A stretch of 64,000 nt of DNA from Actinoplanes octamycinicus. Lineage in GTDB: Bacteria > Actinomycetota > Actinomycetes > Mycobacteriales > Micromonosporaceae. Position 1 is the first letter of the stretch. Each line of letters opens with the position of its first letter. The translations under genes and the position numbers were made by a program. Under the pieces are notes generated by a model. The model was not told the DNA's origin, did no database searches, and saw only the letters and a program-made list of their open reading frames with translations. Positions 42,448 to 51,089 of the stretch are shown here, piece by piece. The stretch covers positions 7,297,501 to 7,361,500 of the forward strand of contig NZ_JACHNB010000001.1 of NCBI RefSeq assembly GCF_014205225.1, in the 5' to 3' direction.

Positions 42448-42944
42448 CCGACGTTGAGCAGCAGAACCTCGTCCTCTTTCAATCCGGACAACACGTCGTG
42501 AAGAAGTTTCAGGCCGTCCATGGCAGCCATCCCAGCCTCTTCGAAGTCCAGACGCTTCTTCTTGAAGTAGGCCTGGAGGACGTCTTCACGATGAGCCTCT
42601 GGCACGAGACCATCCAGATACTTCTTGTGCGCCGGAATGAGTAGGAGTGTCTCGCCATAGACCCTGTTGATGGCGGACGACTCAGCTCTAAGATCCGAGC
42701 GTCGCAGCCATACGCCGCGGCGCTCGAGACAATCCACCAGCGCGAGCATTCAGGATCCGGACCACTCGTATCCAGGCCGCACGCGACGTGCATGTCGAGC
42801 TAGCGACTGGAAGAACGCGGCGTTTCCGTCAGTAGTGGTGCCGGAGCGAGCCAATCGGGCGCGCCACGAAGTCCGGCCGACTAGGCTGGCCAGTTGCACA
42901 ACCCGGCCTCGATCGAGCACGTAGAGCGATGCGATCGTCGACAC
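42444..42944 (-). pseudogene. Small orphan gene interrupted by an in-frame TGA
   Basis: A GTG at 42944, preceded by GAGGGGG, opens a 64-codon frame (STIASLYVLDRGRVVQLASL, FQSLARHARRVRPGYEWSGS) that ends in TGA at 42750-42752. The very next codon, ATG at 42749, continues in the same frame for 101 codons (LALVDCLERRGVWLRRSDL, AHKKYLDGLVPEAHREDVL). The whole reads as one 165-residue protein; the YEWSG...L..L.ERG pattern across the stop is one I associate with a widespread actinobacterial orphan family. Either it is a nonsense pseudogene, or the second half restarts at the ATG. Confidence 0.6.
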
Positions 42945-43108
42945 TCAAGGGCCCCCTCACGGGCGCGGGCACAAAGGATACCTGCAATCCCGGCAAGATC
43001 CGTTGAGCGATGCTGCCGGGACAGAAAACTAAACAGACGACCCGGAGCTGACCGCGCTTCGACGTTATCAACGCACCTCTCGTCGGCACGGTCGTGCGTT
43101 GATCGCGA

Positions 43109-44025
43109 CTATGTTCCGGAAGCCATGAAGGCGGCCAGGATGTAGTTCGGGTGTCGGTCGAGGTTCTTGCGGGCGCGGTCGTAGCGGATGGTGGTGCGTG
43201 GGTCGGCGTGGCGGGCGGCGATCTGGACGTCGCGGAGGCTGACGCCGGCGTCGAGCATGGTGGTGACGAAGGTGCGTCGCAGCATGTGCGGGTGCATCTT
43301 CGGGATCCGCAGGTCGGCGGTCTCGGCGAGATGCCTGAGCCGTCGGGTCGCCGCGTGCCGGTCCATCCGGCCGCCGCGGGCGTTGCGCAGGATCGGGCCG
43401 GCGTCACGCTCGCTGACGGCGCGGTCGATAGCTCGGGCCACCGCGGGAGGCAGCGGGACGAGAACGACCTTGCCGCCTTTGCCGCGAACCTTTTGTACGC
43501 GGTGACCGTGTTCTTCGCCGAGATCGGCGATGTTGGCGCCGCAGGCTTCGAAAATCCGTAGTCCGAGTAGACCAAGCATGGCGACCAGGGCGAAGTCGTT
43601 GATGTTGGCCGACAGCCTGGCGGCGGTGATCATCGCCTCGAACTGGAGATGGCGGAGACCGAGCGTGGGCGACTCGGGCGGGACCAGCGGCCGGCGGACG
43701 TAGTCAGCCGGTGAATGCGGCAGGATCTCGTCGATGACCAGGACGCGGTAGAAGCCGATCACCACGGACAGTCGCCGAGAGACCGTCGATGGCTGGTAGC
43801 AGCGGACATCTTGCAGCCATCGCACGTAACGCTCGATGTCGACCCGGCTGCTTGTAATGGGTCCAGTGGCTGGGCAGCTGACCAGCGCAGGAAGACTCTG
43901 AGGTCGGAGTCGGTGTGCATCCGCGATTGGCCGCGGTACCGGCCGAGGTAGGCGGCGACCGTCGCGGCCAAGAGCCGTGGGTCGGAAGTGGCCGGGGTGG
44001 GCTGGAGTGCATTCGAGGTAGTCAT
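43109..44025 (-). pseudogene. Frameshifted tyrosine recombinase (XerC/D-like integrase)
   Basis: The N-terminal SAM-like domain starts at ATG 44025 (LLAATVAAYLGRYRG, DLRVFLRWSAAQPLDPL). At about 43845-43860 the reading must shift by one base, after which the rest follows: DIERYVRWLQDVR, the catalytic Arg in GLRIFEACG, Lys in VRGKGGKVV, HPHMLRRTF, ARHADPRTT and the nucleophile Tyr in IRYDRA. All catalytic residues are present, so only the frameshift inactivates it; a recent event or a sequencing error are both possible. Full length would be about 305 residues, normal for the family. Confidence 0.8.
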
Positions 44026-44227
44026 ACTCTCGCTTCGACCGGCCGGCGCCAGCCCTGACAGTCCGGAGCCGTCCGCGATTAGCGGCGCCTACCCTGTGCA
44101 GGTGCCGGGCAGCGGTGCAGCTTCGTGCGGTTCTCTCCCGGCGATGACCGCTGCTTTGCACCTGATCCTCTCTTGCCGACACCGTCACGCTCGCGGCGGC
44201 AGATCCGGATGGCAGGACAATGGTTGC

Positions 44228-45385
44228 GTGACGTGGCAGGAATACGACCTGGCGATGATGGCGATCGAGCGGCGCGACCCGGTCGCGGCACGCGAGCATC
44301 TGGAGCGGGCCGGAGAGGACGGGCGGGCGCTGCTGGCGCTGGGACAGCTCGCCGACGATGCCGGCAAGCCGGTGTTCTACGAGCGCGCGGCCGAGCTGGG
44401 CAACGGCGAGGCCGCCTACAACCTGGGCGCCTGGCATGCCCGGCATCACGACTACCCGGCCGCGCTGCGCTGGTATGAGCGGGCCGCCGAGCTCGGCGAC
44501 AAGAGCGCCCGCCGCATGATCGGGATCATGTACGCGACTGGGCAGGGCGTGGCCGTCGACAACAATGTCGCCGAGGCGCACTGGCGGGCCGCGGCCGCCA
44601 CCGGCGACACCCGCGCTTTCCACGACCTCGGGACGATGTTCGCCTACCACAAGGTGGACCTGGCCGAGGCCGCCTATTGGTACGCGGAGGCTGCCCGGGA
44701 AGGCTTCGAGCCCGCGAACCGGGAGCTGGCGCTGCTAGCGCCGCGGCTGTCCGAGGACACCACACGTACCCGGACGATGCGCGGCGTCCTTCTGGCGTTC
44801 TTCTTCGGCAAGCCCGCCGCGGGAGCGCGGCTGCTGGCCGTGTCCGCTGCAGAGAACGACCCGGTCGCCCAGCGCTCGTATGCATTCCTGCTGCAGGAGG
44901 GCACCGGCGTCGAGAAAGACCGCGAGCAGGCCGCCGCTCTGTTCCGCGCGGCCGCAGAAGCCGGTGACGCGTGGGCCGCCTTCAACATGGCCTCGGTCCT
45001 CGGCGACCACCCCGACGCCGTGCGCTGGCTCCGAGCGGCCGCCGAGAACGGCATCGGCGCCGCCTACCCCGCGCTGGGCGACCGACTCAGCGCACTGGAT
45101 CAGGACGAAGAGGCCCTGAGCTGGTACGTCCGAGCGGCCGAAGAAGGTCACCAAGGCGCGATGCGCGCCGCCGCTGATTGGTACCGCGACGGCTACGGCG
45201 GGCCGGTCAACCTTGTCCAGGCACTACGCTGGTACCTGAAGCTGCTCGACCTGGGCAGCGGGGACGGCATCCATCAGGCCCACTCGATCGTGTCCCGGAT
45301 GACCGTCGACGAGATCCACGAAGCCGGCCGTCTCTCCGGCCGCTACACCGAGGCCGAAGCCTTCACCCAGCGTATGGCTCAGTAA
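44228..45385 (+). CDS. Sel1-like (TPR-type) repeat protein
   Basis: A 385-residue cytoplasmic protein built of about eight Sel1-like repeats of roughly 36 residues, e.g. GNGEAAYNLGAWHARHHDYP, YWYAEAAREGFEPANRELAL, VAQRSYAFLLQEGTGVEKD and ALSWYVRAAEEGHQGAMRAA. Sel1 repeats form a superhelix for protein contacts. A short middle part (TRTRTMRGVLLAFFFGKPA) breaks the series. GTG start with a weak ribosome site. It follows the broken recombinase in the accessory region and precedes a SUFU-like gene; no partner is evident. Confidence 0.8.
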   Translation: MTWQEYDLAMMAIERRDPVAAREHLERAGEDGRALLALGQLADDAGKPVFYERAAELGNGEAAYNLGAWHARHHDYPAALRWYERAAELGDKSARRMIGIMYATGQGVAVDNNVAEAHWRAAAATGDTRAFHDLGTMFAYHKVDLAEAAYWYAEAAREGFEPANRELALLAPRLSEDTTRTRTMRGVLLAFFFGKPAAGARLLAVSAAENDPVAQRSYAFLLQEGTGVEKDREQAAALFRAAAEAGDAWAAFNMASVLGDHPDAVRWLRAAAENGIGAAYPALGDRLSALDQDEEALSWYVRAAEEGHQGAMRAAADWYRDGYGGPVNLVQALRWYLKLLDLGSGDGIHQAHSIVSRMTVDEIHEAGRLSGRYTEAEAFTQRMAQ

Positions 45386-45479
45386 CGGCCAGCCCAGTTC
45401 CAATGCCCGACCGCGCCTTATCAGCGGCAGATCCGGATGCCGTTGGCCGTCCTGATCGCCGACGGTAGAGTCCGCGGTT

Positions 45480-46061
45480 GTGGCCGCTCCCCCTGTCCTG
45501 CGAGACATCTTCAATGCCTACCGCACCCGCCAGGGCGAGGAGGACGACGGCTTCCTCTTCGAAGACGAGCACGCACCGATCAGCCGGCTGGATGTGCTCG
45601 TCTATCGGCCCACACCGACGGCGGATCTGACCTCGTTCGCCACCATCGGTATGGCGGCCAACGAAATGTCGGCGATGCCGGGACCGGGTGGAGGCGGCCG
45701 GGCGGAACTCCATTTCCGGCGACGCGGGCGGCTCACGCGTTCTGGCGAGGGCGCCATCGCCCGACGGTTGGCCAACCTCGCGATACACCCCTTCCTCACG
45801 GGCACGCAACTGAACTGGGGGCACATGATCGGTTTGGGCGAGGACTTCCCGACCTTTCCTGGGTGCCGGGCGGTCTTCCTTGCTGGGCCGCTGAGCGCTG
45901 AAGGTCTGGACTACGTCCGCACCAGCGCGGGCGCTGTCCGCGTCATCAACGTCGTGCCGATCACGGACGCGGAACGCGAACGGGGAAGAAGCCTGCCGCC
46001 CGTCGAGTTCGCTCAATCACTGCTGGAGCATGTCGACATCTTCGCCGAACGACCACGGTAG
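45480..46061 (+). CDS. Suppressor-of-fused (SUFU)-like domain protein
   Basis: A 193-residue single SUFU-like domain: LDVLVYRPTPTADLTSFATIG and AELHFRRRG in the first half, NLAIHPFLTGTQLNWGHMIG, FLAGPLSAEGLDYV and VRVINVVPITDAERE in the second. Bacterial SUFU-like proteins are often immunity proteins in polymorphic-toxin loci. No toxin gene is adjacent. GTG start. The 3' flank carries copy A of the dispersed repeat. Confidence 0.8.
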   Translation: MAAPPVLRDIFNAYRTRQGEEDDGFLFEDEHAPISRLDVLVYRPTPTADLTSFATIGMAANEMSAMPGPGGGGRAELHFRRRGRLTRSGEGAIARRLANLAIHPFLTGTQLNWGHMIGLGEDFPTFPGCRAVFLAGPLSAEGLDYVRTSAGAVRVINVVPITDAERERGRSLPPVEFAQSLLEHVDIFAERPR

Positions 46062-46090
46062 CTGGATCAAGCCGTACTCACGCCGCCGGC

Positions 46091-46191
46091 GCGCTCTCAT
46101 CGGCTAGACAAGACGGCGGACCCCGTCTCAGCCGACCACCGGTCGTGACGGCGGTGGCCGGGCCGAGCGCGGACAGCGGCATGACAGTGCG
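46091..46191 (+). repeat. Dispersed ~100-bp repeat, copy A
   Basis: This copy begins GCGCTCTCATCGGC and ends CAGTGCG; copy B is at 48368-48469, same orientation, about 80 percent identical by eye with one 2-nt gap. Both contain an internal hairpin (here 46132-46140 with 46153-46161) in which at least one base pair differs in a compensating way. It lies between convergent genes. Confidence 0.7.
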
Positions 46192-46265
46192 TTGCGGGCC
46201 CGAAGATCGGTGACTGCGCGGGTTGATTTTGGTGCCGCGCTGTAACGGGTCGTTGTGGTTGACGC

Positions 46266-47399
46266 TCAGCCGCTAAAGACGTCCCACTCGAATCCTGGAT
46301 TCCGCCACTCGCGGAGTGCGCAACGCTGTCGGCTGGCGACCGAAAACTGCAATCCTTCGTCCGGGAAGGCGATCGCGACCAGGCCCTGTGCCACGTAGAT
46401 GCGGGTCGGGTTCTCCGGGAAATTCGCGGGAGGCAGGGGCAGCATTCGCATCCGCTCAGTGACATGCGCAAGGTCGGTGACACTGATAGTTGCGTGGCCA
46501 ACGAACGGCGCCGACATCACCGCCTCGACCAATGCGAACTGCAGCAAGAATTGGCTCAGTCGTTCGATGGTGCCGGGCGGTGGGGCGGAATCACCCGTCA
46601 CCGGATCGGACCATCCGAAGCAGCCGCGGTTCTCCACTATCGGGTCGTCTTGGCTGGGATCAATCAGCTTTGCCCACACGCCCTGGTTTTCCGTCGCGAT
46701 GGTGACCTTCCCCTTGGAGTACTGGAGCTCTCCGGGCGTGACGATACGGTTGTGTACGCCGTAGATGACCGGCTTCTCGGCGGCCAGCCGGTAGAAGTCG
46801 GCCAGCGGCTCCGGTAGCCGCATCGATGTGGGCTCGTTCGACGTAGGTGTTGCCGCGACGTCGGCATACCAGCCGGTGAGAAAACCACGCAGTGCGGCGG
46901 CCCGATCCTGCGGAACCTCCGCCAGCCACTCAATCCCCGGCAAGTCTTGCACCAGCGTTGGCCGGATCAGGTCCAGCACATCGGCCGGCAAGCTCTCATC
47001 CATGGCCAGATTGACCTGGCGCAGTGATCCCGCCGATCCCGCAGCGACAGACCCGGCCGCCCATTGGCTTCCCCACTGGCCGACTCCGGCGCCGACTCGA
47101 CGAATCTCGCACAGAGAGCCGATCGCCAGGCAACCGTCATGCAGCCGAACGAAGCCGAGCAACGGCAGCTCGTGGGAGTCGAGCCACTCAAATATCTCCG
47201 CAGGGAACGGCGTCCGCAGCTCGATGTTCTCTCTGCCGTCCACCGCGCTGCCGCCCGGCCGGTCCCCGGCCTGGATGATCAGCACCCGGGCAGCTGGGCC
47301 GTGCACGTAGGTCACCGGCCCGACTGCCGCAACACGCGCACCAGGACCGGCAAGGCGCACCGCCTCGCGCTCCGCCACCACGGTCAGCCTTTCGATCAT
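46266..47399 (-). CDS. SMI1/KNR4-like immunity-type protein
   Basis: A 377-residue soluble protein. The first 180 residues are a strand/helix region of unknown type (ERLTVVAEREAVRLAGPG, EIFEWLDSHELPLLG). From about residue 190 it resembles SMI1/KNR4-type proteins: LPEPLADFYRLAAEKPVIYG, NRIVTPGEL, ATENQGVWAKLID and RGCFGWSDPVTG. Such domains occur in immunity proteins and orphan accessory genes. It has no secretion signal. The family call rests on the central pattern and is moderate. Confidence 0.6.
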   Translation of the reverse strand: MIERLTVVAEREAVRLAGPGARVAAVGPVTYVHGPAARVLIIQAGDRPGGSAVDGRENIELRTPFPAEIFEWLDSHELPLLGFVRLHDGCLAIGSLCEIRRVGAGVGQWGSQWAAGSVAAGSAGSLRQVNLAMDESLPADVLDLIRPTLVQDLPGIEWLAEVPQDRAAALRGFLTGWYADVAATPTSNEPTSMRLPEPLADFYRLAAEKPVIYGVHNRIVTPGELQYSKGKVTIATENQGVWAKLIDPSQDDPIVENRGCFGWSDPVTGDSAPPPGTIERLSQFLLQFALVEAVMSAPFVGHATISVTDLAHVTERMRMLPLPPANFPENPTRIYVAQGLVAIAFPDEGLQFSVASRQRCALREWRNPGFEWDVFSG

Positions 47400-47565
47400 C
47401 CGGTGATGATAGGGCTAGGCGTGCGACCTTCCGGACGACGGAAGCAGAAAGCAGAGGTATCGAAAAAGCCACCAGCGCCGATCAACCAAGCCAGCGATAG
47501 TCCACCGCTCGGCACGCACGGACGGCGGCAGATGAGGACGCCCCGAAGCGGGGCATTCGTCGTAT

Positions 47566-48288
47566 TCAGGCGCCCGCTGCAGGCCCGAGCGTCAGTCGCA
47601 AGGGTTCCTTGCCTTCGTCATGCAGCAGGCCGGACTGTTCCGCAGTAGTGAGACCGTCGCGGACATCCGCCTCGCTGACCAGGAGGCGTTTTGCCAGGTC
47701 AGGGATTGAGGTCTGGAGGGGTAGCTGGGGCGTCCATCGCAGTATCGCTTCCAGGTCCTGTGCGAGGAGCGGGCCGCTGACCGCCTCGCTACGTGCGAGC
47801 CAAACGGGAGCTGCTACAGCCGTGTCAGGCCAGAATTGCAGTAACCAGTGAGAGCGGAACCCGGGATGGAATCCGGGGCGTTCCCCGAGGTCTTCTCGTC
47901 GGAGGGCGATCCGGACGCGGAACCATTCGGCGTCGCCGAGCTCGAGGTCTACTTGATCGCCAGGGCCAGAGGTTACCGAGGCGAGAGATATCGTGCCGGA
48001 ACTTGACCGGTACGGTGTCTCGAGGACCTCATCGAACTGCAGTTCGCCGGGAGGCGGCGGTTCGTCGTGCAGTTCGAGACGCACGAGGTGACCGTCCAGG
48101 CCGGGGGCGTCGGCGTAGATCCAGCCGGCGCCTGAGCCGGCGAACGTGCCGTTCGGAGTGTCGCCCCGGTCGCGGTAGTGCGGTATTTCCGGCTCCTCGT
48201 CGGGCCAATCGACGGCTGGGTCGTTCAAGACGAGGAGGCTGTACTCCGCTTGGTAGCCGTCATCTTCGAACACCCGTAGAAGGCCCAT
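47566..48288 (-). CDS. Orphan protein of the accessory island
   Basis: A 240-residue acidic protein with no recognised domain. A long open frame continues upstream to 48522, but only from the ATG at 48288 (GLLRVFEDDGYQAEYSLLVL) does it look like protein; the upstream part would run through repeat copy B. The C-terminal segment TSIPDLAKRLLVSEADVRDG, followed by LTTAEQSGLL, looks like a winged-helix-like unit. No signal peptide. Confidence 0.55.
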   Translation of the reverse strand: MGLLRVFEDDGYQAEYSLLVLNDPAVDWPDEEPEIPHYRDRGDTPNGTFAGSGAGWIYADAPGLDGHLVRLELHDEPPPPGELQFDEVLETPYRSSSGTISLASVTSGPGDQVDLELGDAEWFRVRIALRREDLGERPGFHPGFRSHWLLQFWPDTAVAAPVWLARSEAVSGPLLAQDLEAILRWTPQLPLQTSIPDLAKRLLVSEADVRDGLTTAEQSGLLHDEGKEPLRLTLGPAAGA

Positions 48289-48367
48289 TCGATCAAGGTA
48301 GCGAAAGTGGCTGCTCAGTATCGTGCAAAGGCCGAGGCCGCAGAGTGAATCTCCCCAATGCGACGAC

Positions 48368-48469
48368 GCGCTCTCATCGGCGCGACAAGACGCCGGACCG
48401 TCACAGCCGGCCGCCATTGGTGTGACAGCGGCGGCCAGCCCGAGCGCGGAGAGCGGCCAGATCAGTGCG
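48368..48469 (+). repeat. Dispersed ~100-bp repeat, copy B
   Basis: The partner of the repeat at 46091-46191. Here the internal hairpin pairs 48408-48415 with 48430-48436 around a 14-nt loop. It lies upstream of the orphan gene at 48288 (minus) and the small gene at 48555 (plus). Confidence 0.7.
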
Positions 48470-48554
48470 CACGTTATGACTGCTTCGCTGCTTGCGATAC
48501 CGAGATGAAATCGCTTCCGCAAACAGATGTGGCAGTACGTCTAAGCTCACCGCC

Positions 48555-48824
48555 ATGTCCGACGCCATCCGTGACGCGCTGCTGAGCGCCTGGCTTGATC
48601 TTGTGGCGGCGCTGGAGCTCTCCGATGACGACCTGGTAGATCCAGGCTTCGTCTCCGACGTACTTGGTGACCTCACCACTGACCTCAGGAGCAGCCTGAG
48701 TCAGAGCGATCGTGCACTGCTCGTCAAGCTGATCAGGCAGCACGCTGCTCGCGAGTCGGATCCGGAGCGGCGCGAAGTCTTCGAAGAGACACCAGAGCAT
48801 TTCGGCCTGATTGACGACCCCTGA
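48555..48824 (+). CDS. Small acidic helical protein
   Basis: An 89-residue acidic, helical protein (SDAIRDALLSAWLDLVAALE, LVDPGFVSDVLGDLTTDLRS, RALLVKLIRQHAARESDPER) with no membrane segment and no recognised family. Its size and charge recall immunity or anti-toxin-type proteins. The ATG has no strong ribosome site; a TTG 21 codons earlier is unlikely. Confidence 0.55.
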   Translation: MSDAIRDALLSAWLDLVAALELSDDDLVDPGFVSDVLGDLTTDLRSSLSQSDRALLVKLIRQHAARESDPERREVFEETPEHFGLIDDP

Positions 48825-49074
48825 GCGAGCGCTGTGCGCAGCATAAGAGCAAGGCGGGCGACCGAGCGTGACAGCCGCTCACCGGCGAGCACGCCCGCTC
48901 CCCGGACAAGATCGAGACGGCACTACGTCGAGCAGCATGGTTGTCGGTCGCCGGCGGGGTTGCTGAACGGCTTGTCCGCTGCGATGCGGCCGCGGTGCGA
49001 ATGGCGCGCCGAGCCGTTGACGTTGATCCTTGCCGGAAAGGTGCTTGATCGCGGACCAGGCACATGATCGGCTT

Positions 49075-49446
49075 GTGACCGTGAGCTTGTTGGTGGACGT
49101 CTGGGTGGCCGATGAAGCTGGCCCCGACAAGATCTGCATCCTTGAGGTGCCGAGCGGGCACTCGGATCTAGCGGGATTCGAGAGGACCCGAACCGAGTTA
49201 TGGGGGTCGCCAGTCGTTCGCTCGCTCGGCGCTGCGTTTCTGCCGCGACTTGCTGAGGGTGACCTATGGCTGGCCAATGACGAGGTTGAGGCTTTCGCTG
49301 CGGAGTGCGCCCTACTTCTCACCAACCGCACGAAGATCGCGTCGACCTCGGGTTACCGCGAGGACTACATTCATGGCCGCCTGACGAACATGGTCGACGC
49401 CGCGCGCAGAGCTATCCAGGCCTGCGGAGGCGTGGTCGTCTGGTAG
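49075..49446 (+). CDS. Small orphan protein, possible immunity type
   Basis: A 123-residue soluble protein. Strand-like segments VSLLVDVWVADEAGPDKI and ICILEVPSGHSDLAG precede helices (EVEAFAAECALLLTNRTKIA, MVDAARRAIQACGG). I recognise no family. GTG start 4 nt after a TGA. It lies in the accessory island among other single small genes. The 250 bp upstream show nothing else. Confidence 0.55.
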   Translation: MTVSLLVDVWVADEAGPDKICILEVPSGHSDLAGFERTRTELWGSPVVRSLGAAFLPRLAEGDLWLANDEVEAFAAECALLLTNRTKIASTSGYREDYIHGRLTNMVDAARRAIQACGGVVVW

Positions 49447-49502
49447 CTTCGCCGCCTTCTGCAGGCACGACTCGCGGCAGAAGAGCATGCGCGATCTTGG
49501 AG

Positions 49503-49916
49503 TCAGTCCCAGTAATTGAACAGACCCTCGCCCAACGTTTGGGCTTCCCAGTAGCGCATGTCCTGTTGGCTGAGCCGTGGCCACTTCGTTGCATCGATCG
49601 GCCCATCCAACTCTGCCGCGGTCAGCAGGCGGAACCCGGGCGCCGCTGTCAAAGCGGCGGCCAGGTCGGGGAAGTCGACGAAAGTCAGCGGGCCCGCCTC
49701 GCGTGCCGGTGTGAACTCCATGGCGCGGGGAACAGCGAGCGCCATAAGCGGAGCGTCGCGGACGCAGACAACCGCGATTTTGCGGTTTGGGTAGGCAATG
49801 ATCGCCTGGTGGAAGTTCGGCGTCGGACCGTCGCTGACCCGGAACTCGGTCAGCTCGCCGCCAGTGCGTCGCGCGGCCTCATGGCAGGCGCAGCGGAACG
49901 CCTTCAGATCGGTCAC
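49503..49916 (-). CDS. Small orphan protein, possible immunity type
   Basis: A 137-residue protein with helix-strand alternation: DLKAFRCACHEAARRTGGEL, TPNFHQAIIAYPNRKIAVVC, GPLTFVDFPDLAAALTAAPG and the C-terminal MRYWEAQTLGEGLFNYWD. The YW-rich C-terminus and the size fit immunity-type families, but I cannot assign one. The GTG at 49916 was chosen because residues further upstream are Arg/Cys-rich and do not look like protein. Confidence 0.55.
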   Translation of the reverse strand: MTDLKAFRCACHEAARRTGGELTEFRVSDGPTPNFHQAIIAYPNRKIAVVCVRDAPLMALAVPRAMEFTPAREAGPLTFVDFPDLAAALTAAPGFRLLTAAELDGPIDATKWPRLSQQDMRYWEAQTLGEGLFNYWD

Positions 49917-50371
49917 GACGGCCAACTCTACGTGCCCGCGGACCAAGCAAGAACGCTCGCGCTGTCGACACGGGATCATGGCATTTCCCGCCGACAAGCG
50001 CACGACTTAAGGATGCGGGTCGGTCACGCCGAGACCTCGCCACGATCGCCGCACGCTCGGCGGCATGTGAGTGAGATGCGCGGTCGCGGGTTGCGGCCAA
50101 GCCGACTCACAGATAGCCGCGGCAGGCGCGCCGGGCAAAGGCGGATGGGAAAGTCCGTTACTAGCGTTTCGCTAACGACCGCAAGGTATGAGCCGGTTCG
50201 AGTCCGGTAGCCCGGCGCTCCCGATCGGCTGCAGAAGCGGATATTTCAAATTCCGGGTTGTCGGCTAGCGTCACGTCCGACTGTTCACGTCCGGCGTCGC
50301 CAATAGGGCACGATCGTGGAACGCACCTCATTCCCTTACCCAGCTGCGACTATAAGGCCCTCCATCTAGTC
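49917..50371. other. Intergenic region holding a tRNA-like structure
   Basis: The 455 bp between two minus-strand genes contain no supported protein gene. The middle holds the cloverleaf-like element at 50128-50218; the part from 50225 to 50371 is clearly poorer in G/C than the core genome. Confidence 0.5.
50128..50218 (+). ncRNA. tRNA-like cloverleaf, probably degenerate tRNA or attachment remnant
   Basis: A 9-bp closing stem (GCGCCGGGC 50128-50136 with 50210-50218) encloses three hairpins: a D-arm-like CGGA...TCCG (50142-50157, loop containing GGG), a TAGCG-TTT-CGCTA hairpin (50162-50174) where the anticodon arm should be, and a T-arm CCGG-TTCGAGT-CCGG (50193-50207) with the canonical TTCRANY loop. 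The 3-nt middle loop cannot hold an anticodon, and 2 nt separate T-arm from acceptor, so it is not a normal tRNA. It may be a tRNA damaged by integration or a tRNA-mimicking RNA. Confidence 0.4.
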
Positions 50372-50671
50372 CTATTCGCCAGGAAAGTAGTGAATATCAG
50401 ACGAACTTCGCTTGCTAGCTTCGATAGCCGCCGCCATCTCTTCCTGACTCAATTCTCTACCCCGGGTATAGATTTCAATGGCTTGCTCATATGTCATTCC
50501 CGGTGGAAACGGTATAAAATCTTCTACGTCGCCGACTAAGGGCACCGGCGGCGGCGCGGAGACGCTCGGCGTGACAGGCTCAGGGTCGCCGCCCCCAACC
50601 GCCGAGCCACCCGGCAATGCGGCGCAGAGCAATCCCAGAACGAAGATTCCGAGAAATCGCAACTCAATCAC
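50372..50671 (-). CDS. Small secreted protein
   Basis: A 99-residue protein. Residues 4-23 form a signal peptide (LRFLGIFVLGLLCAALPGGS), followed by a Pro/Ser/Val-rich linker (PVTPSVSAPPPVPLVG) and an acidic helical C-terminus (MTYEQAIEIYTRGRELSQEE). No lipobox is obvious, although Cys-16 lies in the hydrophobic run. No family is recognised. The GTG at 50671 follows AGAAGG closely; a TTG three codons later is an alternative with better spacing. Confidence 0.55.
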   Translation of the reverse strand: MIELRFLGIFVLGLLCAALPGGSAVGGGDPEPVTPSVSAPPPVPLVGDVEDFIPFPPGMTYEQAIEIYTRGRELSQEEMAAAIEASKRSSSDIHYFPGE

Positions 50672-51089
50672 AACCTTCTGAGGTCCACTACCAGCGCACC
50701 TCAAATCTTATAGCCCTCGAGGGCGAGATCGCGCTGCCAGGCACCGCAGAGGCCTTCCATCACGCATGCCGACTTACCAAAATGGCTACCTGCTTGCTCG
50801 GCGAGCACCATCCAGTCCAGTTACATAGCCATACGGTCACACTTCGTGGGACCTCTTGCCGATCGGAGAACCAAATGCCGCAGTTCACAGGTTTGTCCCA
50901 CCCCGCGGCGTGACCGTCTCACTGACCCCCGCCAGACGGCTCGCTCCGCAACTACGCCGTGCTACCGGGACAAGAGTGACGAGCGCGCGGATCGCGGCAT
51001 GAGTGCGCGGTGTCTCTCGAAACCGGCGTACCGAAGCACTCATGCCCAGGCTGCTTCACCTGAAGGAGCAAGCACTCAGCGGGAATCAG
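50672..51089. other. 418-bp region without a supported gene
   Basis: I see no gene. A pair of 11-nt inverted arms, GGCATGAGTGC near 50996-51006 and GCACTCATGCC near 51036-51046, could form a hairpin just downstream of the acetyltransferase gene (minus strand) and act as its terminator. Confidence 0.4.

Noticed and set aside
47566..48522. Extension of the orphan gene to an upstream start at 48522
   Set aside because: The added 78 residues run through repeat copy B and do not look like protein; the ATG at 48288 fits better.
50144..50157. GGGAAAGTCCG resembles the conserved GAGGAAAGTCC of RNase P RNA
   Set aside because: None of the other conserved RNase P blocks is present and the element is only about 90 nt long.
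50128..50218. A functional tRNA gene
   Set aside because: The middle hairpin has only a 3-nt loop with no anticodon, and the T-arm is offset from the acceptor by 2 nt.
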